A DNA stretch of 6,489 bases from Chitinophagales bacterium (GCA_020629335.1 JAHDDN010000308.1:1-6489); one strand, 5' to 3'. Positions 1 through 6,279 are shown, counted from the stretch's first letter. Made by a program: numbers and translations. The notes: generated by a model not told the origin, from the sequence alone.

Positions 1-21
1 ATATAAAAAGTATATAAAAAT

Positions 22-570
22 ATGAGTTTAGAATCAAAGTTACAAGACAGAATAGATGAGAAGATCTTAAACGAAAGACGCATCTTTTTGTGGGGCCAAG
101 TAGATGATCGTTCAGCCAAGCATGTGATTGATCGCCTAATGTATTTGGACCTAGATAGTAATGATGAAATCCAATTGATTATAAATAGCCCTGGAGGATA
201 TGTTACTTCAGGTTTTGCAATATATGACACGATTAAAGCTATTAAGAGTCCTGTTTCAACCATTTGTACAGGTTTCGCAGCTTCTATGGGGTCAATTTTG
301 CTATCAGTAGGAGAGAAAGGTCGTCGTTTTATCTATCCAAACGCCAGAGTGATGATTCACCAGCCAAGTGGAGGTGCACAAGGTCAAGCTTCTAATATTG
401 AAATTCAAGCGCAGCAATTACAAAATATTAAAGACTTAAGCGCTCGTATCTTAGCCGATAATTGCGGTCAATCTTATGATAAAGTCCTGAGTGATTTCAA
501 TCGTGATTACTGGATGAATGCTGACGAATCTGTAAGCTATGGTATCGTAGACGGTATTTTAAATAAATAA
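22..570 (+). CDS. clpP: ClpP-family ATP-dependent protease proteolytic subunit
   Basis: This 182-residue protein is a ClpP peptidase, the barrel-forming serine protease subunit that degrades unfolded proteins fed to it by a ClpX/ClpC-type unfoldase in the cytoplasm. The full triad is visible: nucleophile Ser88 in GFAASMGS, His113 in RVMIHQPSGG, and Asp162 in FNRDYWMNA. The oxyanion/substrate-strand motif INSPGG (54-59) and the handle-helix region QGQASNIEIQ (120-129) are also present. An in-frame stop at 4-6 means ATG 22 is the first usable start; the leader is A/T-only with no Shine-Dalgarno. The segment before the conserved ERRIFL block is only about 17 residues, shorter than in E. coli ClpP, and the usual DIYSRLL-type N-terminal motif is not recognisable. 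It may therefore be a ClpP paralogue rather than the housekeeping copy. The family call is firm, the paralogue status inferred. No unfoldase gene is in view. Confidence 0.95.
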   Translation: MSLESKLQDRIDEKILNERRIFLWGQVDDRSAKHVIDRLMYLDLDSNDEIQLIINSPGGYVTSGFAIYDTIKAIKSPVSTICTGFAASMGSILLSVGEKGRRFIYPNARVMIHQPSGGAQGQASNIEIQAQQLQNIKDLSARILADNCGQSYDKVLSDFNRDYWMNADESVSYGIVDGILNK

Positions 571-601
571 GCGTAAAATTACACATTAGCACTCGCTAAT
601 T

Positions 602-727
602 AAAAACGCCAAATTTATTGAATTTTCCCAATTTGAGTTTTTGTCTGTCAGTATTTAGTAAAAATTACTAAATCTGCTTTTAAATAGATATTTCAAATTG
701 CCGAAATACTATAAATTTGGCGTTTTT
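602..727. repeat. Nested long palindrome downstream of clpP (possible bidirectional terminator)
   Basis: A perfect 17-bp inverted repeat, 602-618 against 711-727, closes the element. In the same register 622-626 pairs with 703-707 (one G-T wobble), and 629-636 pairs perfectly with 693-700. A separate central hairpin, 653-661 against 665-673 (9 bp, loop AAA), sits in the middle. The outer stem is GC-containing near its ends, preceded by A5 and running into T6 (723-728). It could therefore terminate clpP transcription, and the mirrored A-run would serve the opposite strand. The length and nesting are unusual for a terminator and could equally be a small palindromic mobile element. No target-site duplication is obvious. 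Confidence 0.7.
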
Positions 728-800
728 TCGTTATTGTCTTTCCCTCCTTTGTAATATCAATTATTTTAAGCCTTCCTTTTGCCTTTTCTTTGTCCTATCA

Positions 801-814
801 GTTTTTCGAAAAAC
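801..814. promoter_or_regulatory. 14-bp perfect palindrome, function unknown
   Basis: The bases GTTTTTCGAAAAAC read identically on both strands. Such a short dyad could be an operator or chance in AT-rich DNA. No promoter or gene start is placed so that it would clearly be regulated by it. Confidence 0.3.
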
Positions 815-846
815 AATTTTACTTTAAATTAAGCATTTGGGGCTTC

Positions 847-919
847 CCCTTTCTAATATTTCATTCGACCGTAGGGGCGCTACCTATGTGTGCGCCCTCG
901 AATGAAATATTAGAAAGGG
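847..919. repeat. 22-bp perfect inverted repeat with GC-rich core hairpin
   Basis: The arms 847-868 and 898-919 are perfectly complementary over 22 bases and mostly A/T. The 29-base interior is GC-rich and has its own 6-bp stem, GGGCGC (875-880) with GCGCCC (892-897), around an 11-base loop TACCTATGTGT. The core resembles the short GTAGGGGCGC...GCGCCC palindromes that I recall scattered in many bacterial genomes. It abuts repeat family I copy 1, sharing base 919, so the two may form one composite element. No T-run follows on either side, which argues against a plain terminator. Confidence 0.75.
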
Positions 920-1054
920 TCGGGCTGTCCGCTCTTATGGGGCTATGCTACTCCTACTACGCTAAGTGCTGCTTGTCTGCTAAAGCCAGCCATCGCATCA
1001 CTAAGCTACGTAAGTCGCAGCATAGACGCCCCATACCGCTACCATCCCTAAGCC
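919..1054 (-). repeat. Structured dispersed repeat, family I, copy 1
   Basis: Read on the minus strand this 136-base segment begins GGCTTAGGGATGG and ends AAGAGCGGACAGCCCGAC. It aligns over its whole length with 6145-6279. It folds into an outer stem, 936-951 against 1017-1035 (8 bp, 3-base bulge 1025-1027, 8 bp with one wobble), and an inner stem, 961-968 against 999-1006 (7 of 8 pairs). Differences from the other copy fall as compensatory changes in both stems, pointing to a selected hairpin in RNA or single-stranded DNA. No protein is encoded; the open frame that crosses it is incidental. It may be a non-autonomous mobile element or a structured RNA. Confidence 0.85.
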
Positions 1055-1132
1055 GATTGAGTCAGGAAGATAAAACCCAAGCATGAAAATTCGATAATTG
1101 TTAATATGATAAATATTCTTATGTGTGCCTTG

Positions 1133-1237
1133 TTAAAAATGTCAAGTAGGAGCATTTTTAGAGGAATTGGCTAATCTATGTATTATAAAAATACTATTAA
1201 ACTAATATAAAATTCCTATTTTACGCCTACAATTTAA
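1133..1237. repeat. Possible decayed AT-rich long hairpin
   Basis: Several short complementary blocks are nested: GTAGG (1146-1150) with CCTAC (1226-1230), AGGAATT (1162-1168) with AATTCCT (1211-1217), and GTATT (1180-1184) with AATAC (1190-1194). A competing local hairpin pairs 1134-1141 with 1153-1160. The arrangement looks like an eroded version of the neighbouring palindromes, but AT-rich DNA yields such matches easily, so this is tentative. Confidence 0.3.
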
Positions 1238-1251
1238 TAATCTAAAATACA

Positions 1252-1415
1252 TAAGTAGTTGAAGGTAATTATTCGTGCATTCTTGATGAGCTTATTTTTA
1301 GCTTAGACAAGGCGGTTTTCGCCAGTAATAGCAGAGCTATTGCTAAGAAAAGCAACGCAGTATAAGCTAAAAAAAGGCCATCAGAACTGCCGAAATAATT
1401 AACTTTAGCTACTTA
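1252..1415 (+). repeat. Long-hairpin dispersed repeat, family II, copy 1
   Basis: This 164-base element is self-complementary nearly throughout. Its outer arms are 1252-1274 against 1392-1415 and 1277-1293 against 1374-1390, with a few mismatches and bulges. An 11-bp perfect stem, 1295-1305 against 1363-1373, closes a 57-base core (1306-1362). The core holds ACAAGGC (1307-1313), a small GGCG/CGCC hairpin (1311-1314 with 1320-1323), a 9-bp hairpin with loop AGA (1324-1332 with 1336-1344), and AACGCAGTA (1354-1362). The core matches the one at 4032-4089, while the arms do not. It lies 68 bases upstream of the receptor gene and may be in its 5' leader, but a second copy beyond the gene argues against a gene-specific riboswitch. 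Confidence 0.85.
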
Positions 1416-1483
1416 AAGAGTCAGTATTTCTTTTTCGCAATTTCAAACTGAGTCTTTATTCTAAAACAAAAACCAGAGAGGTT

Positions 1484-3976
1484 ATGGTAAAGTATTTAAT
1501 AACATTAGGGATAGCAATGATGTCATTCGTGGCTATAGCTGCCCAAAATGGAAGTGTAAGTGGAGTTGTTAAGGATCAATCAGACCCTCTACCATTTGCA
1601 AACGTAGCCGTGGATGTAAACGGTGAAACAACAGGGGTTCAAACGGACTTTGATGGTAAATATAAGATAGAGTTACCAGCAGGTACCCACATTTTAAATA
1701 TTACCTATGTGGGCTATGAGCCAAAGCAACAAGAGATAACACTCACTGCTGGACAAAACTTAGTCATGGACTTGGAGATGTCAAAGGGAGTAATGATGAA
1801 GGAAGTTGTTTTAACGGCAGGTAAATTTGAGCAAGAAAGGGGAGAGGTGACCGTCTCTATGGAAGTGATTAAGCCAGATTTTATAGAAAATGCCAATACA
1901 CCAGAGATAGATAAAGCAATAGAAAAGGTGCCTGGTGTAGATGTGATAGATGGCCAAGCCAATATTCGTGGTGGTAGTGGCTATTCTTATGGTGCTGGAA
2001 GCCGGGTGATGTTACTCATGGATGGACTACCAGTACTAACAGCAGATTCAGGTTTTCCTAATTGGGATTTCTTGCCTGTTGAAAACATTGGCCAGGTGGA
2101 AATTATAAAAGGAGCTTCTTCAGCGCTTTATGGTTCTTCTGCCATGAACGGAGTAGTCAACTTAAGAACGGCCTACGCCACATCTAAGCCAGTAACTAAA
2201 GTTTCATTGTTTGGAGGAATTACAGGAAATCCTAAAGATGCAGAAACAGGTATTTACCAATATTTAGGTACATCGGGAGATACCTTAGGTTATAGTAGTG
2301 ATCCTGAAAGACCTTCTGGTATTGCAGATAGTGTAGCCTATAATAAAAACTGGTGGGATGGAGAAAGACCTCCACATGAGGCTGGATTTACCTTTGCGCA
2401 TCGTCAAAGATTTGGTAATCTAGATGTTGTTTTGGGTTCCAATTTATATACTAGGAAATCTTGGAGAGAAACAAGCTATTCGAGAAGAGCTCGTTTGAAT
2501 GTCAATTTGCGCTACAAGGTTCCTAATTCTGGCTTCACAGTAGGTATCAATACAAATGGGATGTTAAATAGAAGTGGTTCCTTCCTAATTTGGAATGGTA
2601 ATGGCCCAGATGCTTACCGATTATGGACTGCCTTAGATCCAATCAACAATAAAGGTACTAAGATAACGGTAGATCCATTTATTGAGTATTTTGATGAATC
2701 TCGTAAAATGACCCATAAGTTACTGACGAGATACTTCAAAAATAACAATGAAACAGATACAGGACAAAGTACTAATACTGACTATTACTATGGAGAATAT
2801 CAATTACAAAAAAGATTTGATAATGAATTGATGGCTACAGCAGGTATTGCAGCTAGCTCAGCTTTATCTGATGCAGAATTATATCAAAATGGTGGTCAAT
2901 ATAAAGCAAATAATATCGCAGGATTCTTACAATTAGATAAGAAGTTTTTTGATAAATTAAACTTATCGTTTGGAGTTCGATACGAACAAAACACGATTGG
3001 ACAAAGAGGAGATGTGGCAAATGATAGTTTGGCTATCTCAGAAGGTAAGCCTGTATTTAGAGCAGGGGCCAACTATAAGTTGGCTGAGTACACTTTCATA
3101 AGAGCGTCATTTGGACAAGCTTATCGTTTCCCAACGATTGCAGAAAAGTTTGTTAGAACAGATTTAGGTTCTACCAATGTATCTGGAGTAGATGTTCCAT
3201 TAGGAATTTTCCCGAATCCTTATTTGACTTCTGAAACAGGTTGGAGTGGTGAAATTGGTATTCAACAAGGTTTACAAATATCAGATTGGCAAGGATTTAT
3301 TGATATTGCAGGCTTTATCAATGAGTATAATAATATGATGGAGTTTACCTTTGGAGTAGGAGAGGCATTAGCCCCTATTATCCAGAATGGTATTCCAGCC
3401 TTAGGAATAGATCCCATTTGGCCTGAATTAGATACGGTGGTTGTATTTATTCCAGAAGGCACTTCGGCTGGTTTCCAATCTATTAATATCGGTGATACTC
3501 GTATTTTAGGATTAGACGTTTCTTTAGCAGGTAAAGGTGATTTATTCGGTATGCCTACAACGGTATTAATGGGTTATACACACACTATTCCTAAATTCCA
3601 AAACTTCGGAAGAATAGAGCGTATGCTTTCCTCTTCTACTAATAATGTATTGAAGTACAGATTCAGAAATACTGTTAAAGCTGATATCGAAACTCGTTTG
3701 ATGAGTTGGTTATCAGCAGGTGTATCGGTTCGTTACTATAGTTTTATGGAGGCTATTGATGAAGCCTTTAATAGATTCTTACCAGGTCTGACAGAGTTTA
3801 GAGATGCCAATAATTCTGGCACAACTGTTTTTGATGCTCGTATATCTTATGTATATAAAGACAATACAAAATTAGCTTTCTTAGTAAAGAATGCTTTGAA
3901 TCAAGAATATAGCTTGCGTCCAGCATTGATAGATCAACCTATCAGCTTTACGGTAAGGTTGAGCCATGATTTTTAA
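1484..3976 (+). CDS. TonB-dependent outer-membrane receptor with N-terminal CarboxypepD_reg-like domain
   Basis: This 830-residue protein is an outer-membrane gated channel importing an unknown ligand with energy from TonB-ExbBD. Residues 1-20 form a signal peptide (hydrophobic run ending AIAA before Gln21). Residues 22-100 are a carboxypeptidase-regulatory-like beta-sandwich (SGVVKDQSDPLPFANV, then GYEP). EVVLTA at 107-112 resembles a TonB box. The plug spans about 118-232, with IRGGSGYS (161-168), MDGLPV (179-184) and VEIIKGASSALYG (205-217). The barrel fills the rest, including RASFGQAYRFPT (540-551), and ends in a C-terminal Phe typical of outer-membrane barrels. GAGAGG at 1476-1481, 2 bases before the ATG, is unusually Shine-Dalgarno-like for this phylum. 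No SusD-type lipoprotein follows, so this is not a glycan SusCD pair. The ligand cannot be read from sequence. Family II repeats flank the gene on both sides. Confidence 0.95.
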   Translation: MVKYLITLGIAMMSFVAIAAQNGSVSGVVKDQSDPLPFANVAVDVNGETTGVQTDFDGKYKIELPAGTHILNITYVGYEPKQQEITLTAGQNLVMDLEMSKGVMMKEVVLTAGKFEQERGEVTVSMEVIKPDFIENANTPEIDKAIEKVPGVDVIDGQANIRGGSGYSYGAGSRVMLLMDGLPVLTADSGFPNWDFLPVENIGQVEIIKGASSALYGSSAMNGVVNLRTAYATSKPVTKVSLFGGITGNPKDAETGIYQYLGTSGDTLGYSSDPERPSGIADSVAYNKNWWDGERPPHEAGFTFAHRQRFGNLDVVLGSNLYTRKSWRETSYSRRARLNVNLRYKVPNSGFTVGINTNGMLNRSGSFLIWNGNGPDAYRLWTALDPINNKGTKITVDPFIEYFDESRKMTHKLLTRYFKNNNETDTGQSTNTDYYYGEYQLQKRFDNELMATAGIAASSALSDAELYQNGGQYKANNIAGFLQLDKKFFDKLNLSFGVRYEQNTIGQRGDVANDSLAISEGKPVFRAGANYKLAEYTFIRASFGQAYRFPTIAEKFVRTDLGSTNVSGVDVPLGIFPNPYLTSETGWSGEIGIQQGLQISDWQGFIDIAGFINEYNNMMEFTFGVGEALAPIIQNGIPALGIDPIWPELDTVVVFIPEGTSAGFQSINIGDTRILGLDVSLAGKGDLFGMPTTVLMGYTHTIPKFQNFGRIERMLSSSTNNVLKYRFRNTVKADIETRLMSWLSAGVSVRYYSFMEAIDEAFNRFLPGLTEFRDANNSGTTVFDARISYVYKDNTKLAFLVKNALNQEYSLRPALIDQPISFTVRLSHDF

Positions 3977-3980
3977 TTAA

Positions 3981-4140
3981 GTGGTTCAGTTTATAAGTTT
4001 CTGACAGTTAAGTTGTAGTATTTTTGCGATTATACAAGGCATTTTTGAGGTACATAGCAGCGCTACGGAGCGAAAAAATAACGAAGTAGAATCGTAAAAA
4101 GACAAAACTTGGGCTGTCAAGGACTTATAAATTGAGCCAC
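3981..4140 (+). repeat. Long-hairpin dispersed repeat, family II, copy 2
   Basis: This 160-base hairpin starts 4 bases after the receptor stop. The outer 18 bases, 3981-3998, pair with 4123-4140 without interruption (two G-T wobbles). TGACAG (4002-4007) pairs with CTGTCA (4114-4119), and 4021-4031 pairs with 4090-4100 (one wobble), all in one register. The core (4032-4089) shares TACAAGGC, a TAGC-3-base-GCTA hairpin (4055-4065), an A-run and AACGAAGTA with copy 1. The arm sequences are unrelated to copy 1. The distal half could also shield the receptor mRNA 3' end. Confidence 0.85.
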
Positions 4141-4182
4141 AAGGAACATAAAACCTATTTAGTAAATTCCATGCTAAATATT

Positions 4183-4219
4183 AGGGCGAATCTCAGAAAT
4201 GAGATTCGCCCTTTTTTTT
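4183..4219 (+). terminator. Rho-independent terminator of the receptor gene
   Basis: A perfect 13-bp stem, AGGGCGAATCTCA (4183-4195) with TGAGATTCGCCCT (4200-4212), is closed by the tetraloop GAAA and followed by eight T (4212-4219). It lies 206 bases after the receptor stop, beyond the family II hairpin, so that hairpin is probably transcribed as part of the 3' UTR. It separates the receptor and ceramidase-like transcription units. Confidence 0.95.
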
Positions 4220-4345
4220 GGAAAATCTAAATTTATTGTTTTAGTATTCCTTTATTCCATAATAATGGCGTAATTTTAGCCCGCAACGGAAAAGGCGATT
4301 AACTCGTCTATTGTAACAATATTGCATTAATTAATAGAGTTTAAA

Positions 4346-6061
4346 ATGGGTTTGAAAGTTGGAGCTGCCAAAAAGGATATCACTGTTTATGAGATTGGCA
4401 AAGGAATGATGGGCTATGGGATGCATTTTCAGAAGGTAGAAGGAGTTTCAGAACCACTATCAGTTAGAGCTTTTGTTTTTGAAAGTGGGGGAGAGCGTTT
4501 TGTATGGGTGAATGCGGAGATATGCTTTTATACGCTTGCCTTAAAAGATGCCATTAATAAAAAATTAGCAGTCGATTATCCTGAATTGGGTCTTAGAGAT
4601 GATAATTTGATGTTGACTGCGCAGCATACTCATAGTGCGACAGCAGGCTTATCTCATTATTTACTATATAATCTGGTAGTACCAGGCTTTCAAAAGTCGA
4701 TCTTTGATAAAGCAGTCAAACAAACGGTAGAGGTGATAGTCGAAGCCATTAGTAATTTGAAAGAAGCTGATTTACACTATGCCAGCGGAGTCTTTGATGA
4801 TAACTTACCAGTAGCCTTTAATCGTTCGATTAATGCTTATAATAGAAATCCTGAAGTAGAAAAATTAGCTGCCCACGACTGGCACTTAGCGGTGGATAGA
4901 GAGATGAAGTTATTGCGAATTGATGGGCAGGATGGCCAAAAGATAGGTGCTATGAATTGGTTTGGTGTACATACAACCAGTATTTCAAATGATAATAAAC
5001 TCATCCATTTTGATAATAAGGGTTATGCCGCTCAATATATGGAGAAAGCCATAGCGAAAGGAGCGAATAAAGACTTTTTAAGCGCCTTTGCCCAAGATAC
5101 AGCAGGGGATGTCACCCCTAATTATATATGGGATGCTAAAAAGAATTGGACCAGAGGAAAATTTAAAGACGATTTCGAAAGTGCAGCTTTTAATGGATTC
5201 CTACAGTATGAAAAAGCGATGGAGCTTTACAAGAAGGCCAAGCGAAGAAAAGCCTTGGAGGTAGACTCTATAGATAGCGCCTTGATGTATGTTGATTTTT
5301 CGAAAGTAGAAGTAGATCCTGAGTTTGCCAATGGTTTAGCTGGTCAATTTACTTCAGACGCTGTTCATGGTGTTAGCTTTTTAACTGGTACAAAAGAGGG
5401 GCCAGGAGCTCCTGCTCCATTAGGAACTGCCTTAAAAGCTATGTCCAATGCTGTGAAAGTCTACGAGCAAAATATAGCGGGCTTCATGAATAAGCAGCTT
5501 AAAACTGCCATTCAACGTAAGTACAAGGCTCAATCGCCTAAAGATATTGCGGTAGAATCTGGAATAGGCAAATTAATGGGGACAGATCGTTTGAAAGATT
5601 TGAGTATTCCAGGTGGGATTGATCCTGGGATTGAAAACTTAAAGAAATTAGATAGCTTAGGTTATACTAAGCGAGTGCCGTGGGTGCCTCATATCGTACC
5701 GATACAATTGGTTGTCATGGGTAATTTGGCTTTTGCAGGCTTGGCTTCTGAAATTACTACTATTGCAGGCAGGAGATTGAGAAATACCCTTCAAAAGATA
5801 TTAGCTGAAAGGGGAGTAGAGCAAGTGATTATTTGCTCTTATGCCAATGGCTACAATGGCTATGTTACTACTTATGAAGAGTACCAAGAACAGGCTTATG
5901 AGGGAGGACATACGGTTTATGGTAAATGGACATTAGCAGCCTATCAATCAAAATTCAAAGTATTAGCTAAGCAATTATTAAAGCCTAAGGAAGAACGTGA
6001 TTATGATCAAGTGACGAAGGCGGTGATTTTTGCTGAAGAGGAAATATGGTATGGGGATTAA
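4346..6061 (+). CDS. Neutral/alkaline ceramidase-family amidase, cytoplasmic-type, Thr at nucleophile position
   Basis: The 571-residue protein matches the N-terminal catalytic domain of neutral/alkaline non-lysosomal ceramidases, zinc amidases that split ceramide into fatty acid and sphingoid base. Visible family marks are VGAAKKDIT (5-13) with MMGYGM (21-26), the zinc-site HTHS (94-97), NWFGVHTTS (204-212, zinc His209), SEITTIAGRRLR (468-479, Glu469), and NGYNGYVTTYEEY (501-513, Tyr506). Glu469 and Tyr506 have the same 37-residue spacing as the two zinc ligands I recall for the Pseudomonas enzyme. The nucleophile hexapeptide, GDVSPN in the animal enzyme, reads GDVTPN here (254-259, codon ACC), so Thr257 replaces Ser. 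An in-frame stop at 4328-4330 leaves no room for a signal peptide, whereas characterised family members are exported. The usual C-terminal beta-sandwich domain also appears missing. Family assignment is firm; activity and substrate (possibly a different lipid amide) are open. It is probably transcribed alone. Confidence 0.9.
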   Translation: MGLKVGAAKKDITVYEIGKGMMGYGMHFQKVEGVSEPLSVRAFVFESGGERFVWVNAEICFYTLALKDAINKKLAVDYPELGLRDDNLMLTAQHTHSATAGLSHYLLYNLVVPGFQKSIFDKAVKQTVEVIVEAISNLKEADLHYASGVFDDNLPVAFNRSINAYNRNPEVEKLAAHDWHLAVDREMKLLRIDGQDGQKIGAMNWFGVHTTSISNDNKLIHFDNKGYAAQYMEKAIAKGANKDFLSAFAQDTAGDVTPNYIWDAKKNWTRGKFKDDFESAAFNGFLQYEKAMELYKKAKRRKALEVDSIDSALMYVDFSKVEVDPEFANGLAGQFTSDAVHGVSFLTGTKEGPGAPAPLGTALKAMSNAVKVYEQNIAGFMNKQLKTAIQRKYKAQSPKDIAVESGIGKLMGTDRLKDLSIPGGIDPGIENLKKLDSLGYTKRVPWVPHIVPIQLVVMGNLAFAGLASEITTIAGRRLRNTLQKILAERGVEQVIICSYANGYNGYVTTYEEYQEQAYEGGHTVYGKWTLAAYQSKFKVLAKQLLKPKEERDYDQVTKAVIFAEEEIWYGD

Positions 6062-6111
6062 CTTTGAACAATGAATGATGAACTATGAAAAGTTTATTGT
6101 TGTTACCCCTC

Positions 6112-6143
6112 TGCCCTGCGGGCATCTCCCCTGTGAGGGGAGA
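6112..6143. repeat. Two tandem small hairpins
   Basis: TGCCC (6112-6116) pairs with GGGCA (6120-6124) around TGC, and TCTCCCCT (6125-6132) pairs with AGGGGAGA (6136-6143) around GTG. The two hairpins are immediately adjacent and end one base before family I copy 2. CCCTGCGGGCATCTCCCCT-like strings are, from memory, a recurrent intergenic palindrome in Bacteroidota. Without a T-run this is not a standard terminator, though it could slow decay or transcription. Confidence 0.7.
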
Positions 6144-6144
6144 A

Positions 6145-6279
6145 GGCTTAGGGATGGAAGTGGTATGTGGCGTATATGCTGCGACTTACGGAACTTAGGC
6201 ACGCGCAGGCTCCAATAAGAGACAAGCGGGCCTTAGTGTAGTAGGAGCAGCATAGCCACATAAGAGCGGACAGCCCGAC
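6145..6279 (+). repeat. Structured dispersed repeat, family I, copy 2
   Basis: This 135-base plus-strand element shares both termini and most of its length with the minus strand of 919-1054. The outer stem pairs 6164-6171 with 6255-6262 and 6175-6182 with 6247-6254 (both perfect), leaving the 3-base bulge 6172-6174. The inner stem pairs 6193-6200 with 6230-6237, with the same single T-T mismatch seen in copy 1. Terminal GGCT (6145-6148) can pair with AGCC (6272-6275). Conserved unpaired strings include GACTTACG (6183-6190) and GTAGTAGGA (6238-6246). It starts 84 bases after the ceramidase-like stop codon. Confidence 0.85.

Larger units (their letters stand above)
571..1483. other. Gene-free intergenic region rich in palindromes
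   Basis: No convincing gene lies between the ClpP stop and the receptor start. From left to right the stretch holds a nested 126-base palindrome (602-727), a pyrimidine-rich plus-strand segment (about 740-795), a 14-base perfect palindrome (801-814), a 22-bp hairpin (847-919), a minus-strand copy of repeat family I (919-1054), an AT-rich decayed hairpin (about 1133-1237), and repeat family II copy 1 (1252-1415). The 68 bases before the receptor should carry its promoter, but no clear Bacteroidota -7 box (TAnnTTTG) could be found there. Confidence 0.8.
3977..4345. other. Intergenic region between receptor and ceramidase-like gene
   Basis: This 369-base gap holds family II copy 2 (3981-4140), a strong Rho-independent terminator (4183-4219), and about 125 bases of AT-rich DNA that should contain the promoter of the ceramidase-like gene. 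I saw no confident -33/-7 promoter pair in that last part. The leader just before the ATG is A/T-rich with only a weak purine stretch (TAGAG, 4335-4339). Confidence 0.7.

Noticed and set aside
790..1086. 98-codon open frame starting with TTG on the plus strand
   Set aside because: It runs straight through the 22-bp hairpin and the family I repeat. It needs a TTG start, has low-complexity composition and matches no family I recognise. The frame is explained by the repeat sequence.
1252..1483. Riboswitch (for example cobalamin) in the receptor leader
   Set aside because: The leader is structured, but no B12-box or other ligand-core motif was recognisable, and the same core recurs after the gene at 3981-4140. 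A dispersed repeat explains it better.
571..1483. CRISPR array or tRNA in the large intergenic region
   Set aside because: There are no evenly spaced direct repeats and no cloverleaf with a T-arm GGTTC motif. The structures are long inverted repeats instead.
1714..1962. Minus-strand open frame inside the receptor gene
   Set aside because: It lies fully inside a strongly supported receptor gene, and its product has no recognisable domain. It is a codon shadow.
3262..3462. Minus-strand open frame inside the receptor gene
   Set aside because: Same reason: embedded in the beta-barrel coding sequence with no independent support.
1484..6061. SusC/SusD-type uptake locus with a linked enzyme
   Set aside because: No SusD-like gene follows the receptor, and a strong terminator separates it from the ceramidase-like gene.
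6112..6143. Rho-independent terminator of the ceramidase-like gene
   Set aside because: The two hairpins are sound, but no T-run follows. They are adjacent to a dispersed repeat and look like a palindromic repeat unit.
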